In this document: positions 58,760 through 64,000 of the stretch, in pieces
Layout: each line of letters opens with the position of its first letter
How positions within the stretch are numbered: position 1 is the first letter of the stretch
Source: Verrucomicrobiota bacterium
GTDB taxonomy: Bacteria; Verrucomicrobiota; Verrucomicrobiia; Limisphaerales; UBA11320
Direction of reading: 5' to 3'
NCBI GenBank assembly: GCA_016199985.1
Contig: JACQFQ010000059.1
Location: forward strand, 1 to 64,000
Length of the DNA stretch: 64,000 bases
Program-made: the position numbers and the translations under genes
Notes under the pieces: generated by a model
Told to the model about the DNA's origin: nothing
The model's database searches: none
Seen by the model: only the letters and a program-made list of their open reading frames with translations

Positions 58760-59884
58760 ATGAACATGATCGAGTCGGGGTTTGGGTGGATCGGACTGGC
58801 GCTGGTGGGGATCGCTGTATTTCCATTGCTCGTCTACGCGTTTTTCAGGCATGTCGTGTTGGCTCGCAAGACGCAGGGGCTGGTGAACGACTTGAGGCAC
58901 TCCAAGGCCTTCGAGATGGAGTCTTTGAAGGCGCAGATCCAAGGACCGGAGGGGGTCCAAGCGACGATGCGATCTCGCTACGGGTATAATAGGTTTTGGT
59001 TGCCCGTGGGGTCGCTGGTGTGTTTCAACTTGATTGGCTTTAGCGTCCTTTGGGATCTGCTTCGACACCGGTTCGCGCTGAAAGAAGTCGACATTCCCGC
59101 GCTTCTCTACACTCCCAAGACTCTCGCCGCAGCCGAGCTGCCATTGATGGCGTTCCTGGGCGTCGTTCTTTTTAGCCACAGCCAGATTCTGCGCCGCCTT
59201 TACGTCTGGGATCTGACAACACAGGTCTTTTGGAATGTCCTCCAGAGAACAGTGTTGGTCGTCGGTCTGTCTTCGGTTCTGGCCGCCTCAGTGTCCTTCA
59301 AGCCTTCGATTGGCCTTGTGGATGGAGGGGTGATCGAGCACTCGCACATCGTCTTTTTTGCCATTGGTTTCATCGTCAACGATGTGCTTCGCTGGACCCT
59401 GGATCGAGCTCGCGATCGTTTTCAGATTCAGCGGAGCAAGGTGGATGAGCTGCCGCTGTCGCTGATCCAGGGCATCAACTTCTGGCATGAGTATCGCCTG
59501 GAGGAGGAGGGGATCGAAAACGTTCAAAACCTTGCGACCTGCGATCTTCTCGACCTCGCCTTTGCCACGCGATACAACCTTCGAACGCTGGTGGATTGGG
59601 TGGATCAAGCGGTCCTCATTCACCGCATGGGGCAGAAGGCGATCGATTTGCGCAGGGTGGGTTTCATCTCTGGAGCGATCGACATGGCTTGGGGATCGCC
59701 GCAGGCCAGCCCGGAGAAGGGAGGCATTCTCGCGAGTCACATCGCGACCACTTTGGCGGTGGACCCCATCTATGTGGAGACGTTGATGAACGGACTCTAT
59801 CAGGATGCCCAGGTCAGGACGTTGTGGGACCTGTGGCAGTCGGAGCTGAATTCGCGAAACGAGACCAAGGACAAGTACCAGTAG
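58760..59884 (+). CDS. Unknown membrane protein, gene 1 of three-gene operon
   Basis: I do not recognise this 374-residue protein. It has five likely membrane helices (about residues 9-29, 79-99, 125-143, 160-180 and 193-209) and a C-terminal soluble part of about 165 residues with a repeated-helix feel (EEEGIENVQNLATCDLLDLA, then RYNLRTLVDWVDQAVLIHRM). The start is the ATG at 58760, with AAGG 6 bases upstream. It is followed closely by a lipoprotein and a helical cytoplasmic protein, which look like one transcriptional unit. Confidence 0.72.
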   Translation: MNMIESGFGWIGLALVGIAVFPLLVYAFFRHVVLARKTQGLVNDLRHSKAFEMESLKAQIQGPEGVQATMRSRYGYNRFWLPVGSLVCFNLIGFSVLWDLLRHRFALKEVDIPALLYTPKTLAAAELPLMAFLGVVLFSHSQILRRLYVWDLTTQVFWNVLQRTVLVVGLSSVLAASVSFKPSIGLVDGGVIEHSHIVFFAIGFIVNDVLRWTLDRARDRFQIQRSKVDELPLSLIQGINFWHEYRLEEEGIENVQNLATCDLLDLAFATRYNLRTLVDWVDQAVLIHRMGQKAIDLRRVGFISGAIDMAWGSPQASPEKGGILASHIATTLAVDPIYVETLMNGLYQDAQVRTLWDLWQSELNSRNETKDKYQ

Positions 59885-59917
59885 CGCGGCAACATGATCT
59901 GTGAGCACTCTATATAT

Positions 59918-60907
59918 ATGAAATGGATTCAATTTCGTAGGATGGGCGGAAAGGCGTTCCTGATTATTTCAGGGTTCATGCTGGCGGGTTGCCAAACCCC
60001 AGACCTGAGACCGTTCCGCGACAGCACCGCCCAGATCCACAGCAGTGTTCTCGAGGCCAAGGATCTCTTCCTGGAGGAGCAGGAACGGGTGAAGGACCTG
60101 GTTCCGGACGCCGCCAAGGCCACGCTGGAGAAGCAGATCGAGGTCTTCAAAACGAACTGGGCCGCTCGCGTCAACGTGATGGAGTCGATGGTGAAATACG
60201 CGAGCAGCTTGGCGTCGGTCGCCGAGGCGCCGGACAAGTCGAAGACCGCGTTGGAAGGGGTCGGTCAGTCGGTGTCGGAGTTGGCGATCGCGGCGGGGCC
60301 CTACGCGCCGGCCGTGGAAGGCGCCAAGGACATCGCCCTCGAACTCATCGATCTCGCGAATCGGGTCCGCGCGGTGAAACAGCTGAAGAAGGCTGTGTTG
60401 ACCACCGACAAGGACATGCAACGCGTCGCGCGGATTCTCTCCGCTGACTTCGGGATCATGAGGCGCGAGCTCGAAGATAAACAATCGAGCATCCGCAACC
60501 TCATGGATGATCCGCTCAGCCAACAGTTGCAGGCCCGCAGACAAGTGGAAAAGCGCGTCGGCGCGCTCGCGGAGAAGCTCACAGAGAATCTCAGAGGCCA
60601 ACCGCTCAACAACGCCGTTGGCGGGTTCAATCAAGACATGTCGGAGACGCAAAAGTACTTGGAGGAGTCGGATAAATGGTATCTCCCGCACAAGGCGCGC
60701 GTGGAATTGGCGGAGCGGCAGTTGACGGAGCACGTCAAACTTTTCCGAGACACCGAAGCGGCTCTCGCGCAGTGGGGCAAGGCGCACGGCGAGTTGACCC
60801 GGGCGCTGCAGGAGGGATTGGCTCCGGACTGGACGCTCCTGAGGCAGTCCGCGGATCGGATAGAAAAGAGCATCAGGAAGATAACCAAACAGGATGACAA
60901 ACCATGA
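59918..60907 (+). CDS. Unknown helical lipoprotein, gene 2 of the operon
   Basis: A 329-residue lipoprotein with the lipobox ending at C25 (SGFMLAGC). The mature part is almost entirely helical, with heptad-like segments (EEQERVKDLVPDAAKATLEKQ, ALQEGLAPDWTLLRQ) and no domain I recognise. The start is uncertain, with ATGs at 59894, 59918 and 59942. I take 59918. It overlaps the next gene by 4 bases (ATGA). Confidence 0.72.
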   Translation: MKWIQFRRMGGKAFLIISGFMLAGCQTPDLRPFRDSTAQIHSSVLEAKDLFLEEQERVKDLVPDAAKATLEKQIEVFKTNWAARVNVMESMVKYASSLASVAEAPDKSKTALEGVGQSVSELAIAAGPYAPAVEGAKDIALELIDLANRVRAVKQLKKAVLTTDKDMQRVARILSADFGIMRRELEDKQSSIRNLMDDPLSQQLQARRQVEKRVGALAEKLTENLRGQPLNNAVGGFNQDMSETQKYLEESDKWYLPHKARVELAERQLTEHVKLFRDTEAALAQWGKAHGELTRALQEGLAPDWTLLRQSADRIEKSIRKITKQDDKP

Positions 60908-61410
60908 GCAACGATTCCAAGAAACCGACAACCGCGCTGGCATGGGCGAGCGCTCTCGACGATATCATCAAGGACGGACGTATCGCCGTTCAATCCAAGG
61001 ATCGCAAAGGCCTCACCGATGCCGTGAAGGCATTGAACAAGTTTATTGACGCCTTGGGCGATAGCGATCTGTGGACGCATGATTTGGATCACACCGCGCG
61101 CGAGGCCTTGGGCCAAATGACGGTAGATATCACGGTGGCGACGAACGAGGATCTGGCCAGCCGAACCGAGGAACTGCGTCAACTGGGCAACGCTCTCAAC
61201 GCGACCACCGCCGACAACGAAGCGCAGGCCGCCAATATTCGTCATGACAAGCTGACCCAAGCCCTGGTCTCCGCTCTCAACGCGGCCAAGGCGGCAAAGG
61301 AACTCCAGGCCGTCGTGACCGCCAACGCTGAGGATGGGAAGATCGGCGACGCGGCGGAGTCGCTGCTGAAGGCCATCTCCAGTTTTCAGGACGTGATAAC
61401 GCGGGCCTAG
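60904..61410 (+). CDS. Unknown helical cytoplasmic protein, gene 3 of the operon
   Basis: A 168-residue all-helical protein without signal peptide or membrane helix (ALAWASALDDIIKDGR, NKFIDALGDSDLW, GQMTVDITVATNEDLASR). No family recognised. Translationally coupled to the lipoprotein by an ATGA overlap. Its partner may be on the inner side of the membrane, but nothing in the sequence says what it binds. Confidence 0.72.
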   Translation: MSNDSKKPTTALAWASALDDIIKDGRIAVQSKDRKGLTDAVKALNKFIDALGDSDLWTHDLDHTAREALGQMTVDITVATNEDLASRTEELRQLGNALNATTADNEAQAANIRHDKLTQALVSALNAAKAAKELQAVVTANAEDGKIGDAAESLLKAISSFQDVITRA

Positions 61411-61540
61411 CAGTCTTGGCGCTGTTGGGACATCTCGCCGCAACCGGCGCCCATGGCATCGGGTGCGCCGGGGCTTCCCTCACGGACTTCTTTCCGCTCG
61501 TGCTCGCATGGGCTTCGTGCTCCGCTCCGACAGGCCAATT

Positions 61541-63667
61541 ATGAACCGATTGCTTCTCGCCGTTCTCTTGCTGCCGTGCGCCGCCGCCGCCGCCGGCCCC
61601 GACTGGGCCGCGTACCTCGGAGACAAATCCGCGAGCCATTTCTCCGCTCTCAAGCAAATCACGCCAAAGAATGTCGCGCGCCTGGAGGTCGCATGGACTT
61701 ACCACGCCGGCGGCGTGGATCCCAACAACCGATCGCAGATCCAGTGCAATCCGCTCGTGATCGACGGCGTGCTGTACGGCACGACTCCCGATCTCCAATT
61801 GTTCGCGATGGACGCTTCCACCGGACGCGAGAGATGGCGCTTCAATCCCGCATCAGAGCCGGGCCTCGCGAAATCCGCGGTCAACCGGGGATTGGCGTAT
61901 TGGGCTGAGGGCGAGGATCGCCGGATACTCTACGCGAACGATCGCTTTCTCCACGCCATCGACGCCCGAACCGGCCGGCGCATTCCCAGCTTCGGCCAGG
62001 CGGGCTCGATCGACCTGAAACGCGATCTGGGTCGCGATGTGACCGGGCTCTCGTTGCAAGTCACCACGCCGGGCATCGTCTATGGCGACCTCATTGTCAT
62101 GGGAATGCGCGTCGGAGAAGGCCCGGCGCCGGCCGCGCCGGGACACATCCGAGCCTACAATGTTCGAACCGGCGCTTTCGTCTGGCGATTCCACACGATC
62201 CCCCAGCCCGGGGAGCCGGGCTACGAAACCTGGCCGCCCAACGCGTACCAGCATGTCGGGGGCGCGAATGTGTGGGCCGGGTTCGCCCTCGATGAGAAGC
62301 GCGGAATTGTCTTTTGTCCGACGGGATCGGCCGCCTTCGACTTTTGGGGAGGCAATCGGATAGGAGAGAATCTTTTCGCCGATTGCCTCATCGCGCTTGA
62401 TGCCCGCAACGGAAAACGGCTATGGCATCAGCAACTCGTGCGACATGACCTTTGGGATCGCGATCTCCCGGCGGCTCCCGATCTGGTCACGGTCGTCCGC
62501 GGCGGACGGAGGATCGACGCGGTCGCCCAGGTGACGAAGTCGGGCCATGTCTTCCTGTTTCATCGCGAGACCGGCGAGCCTCTCTTTCCCTTGCGGGAGA
62601 TCGCGGTCCCGGCATCCGACCTCCAAGGCGAGGTCGCGTGGCCGACCCAGCGGATTCCTGTCCGTCCCGCGCCCTTCGCCCGGCAGGTGTTCACCTACGA
62701 CGAAATCACCGACATCTCCCCCGAGTCGCATCGCCAGGTTCTCGAACGTTTCGTGAAGGCGCGTCCCCATGTCCCGTTTCAACCGCCGAGCCGCGAGGGA
62801 ACGATCATTTTCCCGGGCTTCGACGGCGGCGCGGAGTGGGGGGGCGCGGCGGTGGATCCTGATGGCGTGCTCTATGTCAACGCGAACGAGATGCCGTGGA
62901 TACTCAACATGGTGGAGACCCGTCGACAGGGATCCGAATCCTCGGGGAGCGGCCTGGCGATCTACAACCAGATCTGCGCCGCGTGTCACGGAATTGAGAA
63001 GCTCGGCAACAAGGCCCAGAATGTTCCGTCGCTCGTCGGTTTGGGGCAGCGCATGAAGACGGACGCTGTGCTCGCGCTGTTGAGCGCAGGCAAGGGCGTG
63101 ATGCCCTCGTTTGCGTTCTTGAGCGAGAAGCAGCGTCAGCGCGTCGCCGACTATCTGTTGGGCGCCGCGGAGCCCAAGGACGCCGCGGAGCGCTCCGGGC
63201 CCGGGACCGACGCCGCGAGCGCCGCGGACGCGCTCGGGTCGGTGCCCTACACCATGACCGGCTACAACCGGTGGCTGGACACGAATGGCTACCCCGCGGT
63301 GAAGCCGCCTTGGGGAACCCTGAACGCGATTGACCTGAACACAGGCGACTATCGATGGCGAGTTCCTCTCGGAGAGTATTCGGAGCTGAAGGCGAAGGGC
63401 ATTCCGCCGACCGGTACCGAGAACTACGGAGGCCCCATCGTGACCGCGGGGGGATTGGTGTTCATCGCGGCGAGCCGTGATGAGAGGATTCGGGCATTCG
63501 ATCGGAAGACCGGGAAGGAGCTGTGGAGCGCCCCGCTGCCCGCGGCGGGATACGCGACGCCCGCCGCCTACATGGCGAACGGCCGGCAATACATCGTGAT
63601 TGCCTGCGGCGGCGGAAAGATCGGCACGCGCAGCGGCGATGCCTATGTGGCGTTTGCTCTGCCGTGA
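61541..63667 (+). CDS. PQQ-dependent dehydrogenase with embedded cytochrome c
   Basis: A 708-residue periplasmic quinoprotein. A signal peptide (LLLAVLLLPCAAAAAG) is followed by PQQ-propeller blades (VDPNNRSQIQCNPLVIDGVLYG, GYETWPPNAYQHVGGANVW). A c-type cytochrome domain is embedded, with heme motif CAACH at residues 479-483. The final blades return (TENYGGPIVTAGGLVFIAAS, DRKTGKELWSAPLP). It is related to quinoprotein glucose/alcohol dehydrogenases. The substrate is unclear. The start is the ATG at 61541, because the upstream frame is Arg-rich and not signal-like. It follows the unknown operon by 130 bases. Confidence 0.9.
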   Translation: MNRLLLAVLLLPCAAAAAGPDWAAYLGDKSASHFSALKQITPKNVARLEVAWTYHAGGVDPNNRSQIQCNPLVIDGVLYGTTPDLQLFAMDASTGRERWRFNPASEPGLAKSAVNRGLAYWAEGEDRRILYANDRFLHAIDARTGRRIPSFGQAGSIDLKRDLGRDVTGLSLQVTTPGIVYGDLIVMGMRVGEGPAPAAPGHIRAYNVRTGAFVWRFHTIPQPGEPGYETWPPNAYQHVGGANVWAGFALDEKRGIVFCPTGSAAFDFWGGNRIGENLFADCLIALDARNGKRLWHQQLVRHDLWDRDLPAAPDLVTVVRGGRRIDAVAQVTKSGHVFLFHRETGEPLFPLREIAVPASDLQGEVAWPTQRIPVRPAPFARQVFTYDEITDISPESHRQVLERFVKARPHVPFQPPSREGTIIFPGFDGGAEWGGAAVDPDGVLYVNANEMPWILNMVETRRQGSESSGSGLAIYNQICAACHGIEKLGNKAQNVPSLVGLGQRMKTDAVLALLSAGKGVMPSFAFLSEKQRQRVADYLLGAAEPKDAAERSGPGTDAASAADALGSVPYTMTGYNRWLDTNGYPAVKPPWGTLNAIDLNTGDYRWRVPLGEYSELKAKGIPPTGTENYGGPIVTAGGLVFIAASRDERIRAFDRKTGKELWSAPLPAAGYATPAAYMANGRQYIVIACGGGKIGTRSGDAYVAFALP

Positions 63668-63705
63668 TTGACGATCCGCGCCGCGCCTGTTCTGCTCCGC
63701 GGCAA

Positions 63706-64000
63706 ATGCGAACGCGTCGACCCTTCTCGGTTCAGTCCTTCATGGGCCGCGCTGCCTGTGTGGCGGCCGCCTTGTTTATGGCCGCGGTCCCTGGCAGGGC
63801 CGACGATTGGCCCCAGTGGCTGGGTCCTCAGCGCGACGCGGAGTGGCGTGAAACCAAGATTGTTGAGAAGTTCCCGGCCGAGGGCCTCAAGCCTCAGTGG
63901 CGAGCGCCGATCGGCGGCGGATATAGCGGCCCCGCCGTTGCGGGAGGGCGTGTCTATGTCATGGATCGACAGCTGCCGGCGGGAGGAAAGAATCCAGCCA
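63706..64000 (+). CDS. PQQ-like beta-propeller protein, cut by window edge
   Basis: The first 98 codons of a protein that continues beyond the window. A signal peptide (AACVAAALFMAAVPGRA) leads to a propeller-blade start (DDWPQWLGPQRDAEW, GLKPQWRAPIGGGYSGPAVAGG). This is typical of the stand-alone PQQ-binding-like (WD40/YVTN-type) propeller proteins common in Planctomycetota and Verrucomicrobiota. It lies 38 bases after the quinoprotein gene. Confidence 0.8.
   Translation, partial: MRTRRPFSVQSFMGRAACVAAALFMAAVPGRADDWPQWLGPQRDAEWRETKIVEKFPAEGLKPQWRAPIGGGYSGPAVAGGRVYVMDRQLPAGGKNPA

Overview
The window is GC-rich and comes from a bacterium that is most likely a member of the Verrucomicrobiota, perhaps the Pedosphaera/Limisphaerales side. 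This placement is inference. It rests on a DUF1549/DUF1553 plus DUF1501 pair, LamG-rich giant secreted proteins, a formylglycine sulfatase, a NirK-cytochrome c fusion and stand-alone PQQ-propeller proteins. No rRNA, tRNA or CRISPR array was seen. Genes are tightly packed, and many neighbours are joined by 4-base ATGA or GTGA overlaps.

Layout. 0.3-20.3 kb: a long minus-strand block. It begins with a LytS/LytTR-type two-component system whose leader holds a terminator-like hairpin, continues with the DUF1549/DUF1553 and DUF1501 proteins, and ends with three very large exported proteins (2102, 1206 and 958 aa). 20.4-21.25 kb: non-coding DNA with REP-like repeats. 21.3-27.8 kb, plus strand: a solitary nuoA, a phosphoglucomutase/phosphomannomutase, a copper nitrite reductase operon (nirK with fused cytochrome c, a SUMF1-like protein lacking the catalytic cysteines, and a SCO copper chaperone), and a sulfatase. 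27.9-30.8 kb: ileS, interrupted by one in-frame amber codon.

30.9-45.7 kb: an island of visibly lower GC that encodes an aryl-polyene-like (APE-like) fatty-acid/polyketide pathway. It holds a KS, a KS-like chain-length factor without catalytic cysteine, a ketoreductase missing its NAD(P)-binding N-terminus, an ACP, an acyl-activating ligase, a FabZ-type dehydratase, a LolA-like carrier, an MMPL exporter fused to an LpxL-type acyltransferase, a small lipoprotein, a GT2 glycosyltransferase and a halogenase-like flavoprotein. It also carries a HydE-like radical SAM enzyme, a truncated methyltransferase remnant and three small or unknown genes. The expected product is an outer-membrane-bound pigment-like polyene lipid, but the truncated genes raise doubt about whether the pathway is complete.

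45.9-56.7 kb: an M14 peptidase and a non-canonical biotin synthase, a tyrosinase with a methionine-rich small partner, the glycolate oxidase operon glcDEF, a flippase-like membrane protein with an M20 hydrolase, and a Tat-exported TIM-barrel protein. 56.7-61.4 kb is an accessory stretch: an orphan RHS tip with an ankyrin putative immunity gene, an IS66 fragment, and an unrecognised three-gene operon (membrane protein, helical lipoprotein, helical cytoplasmic protein). 61.5-64 kb: a PQQ dehydrogenase with an embedded cytochrome c domain and the start of another propeller protein cut by the window edge.
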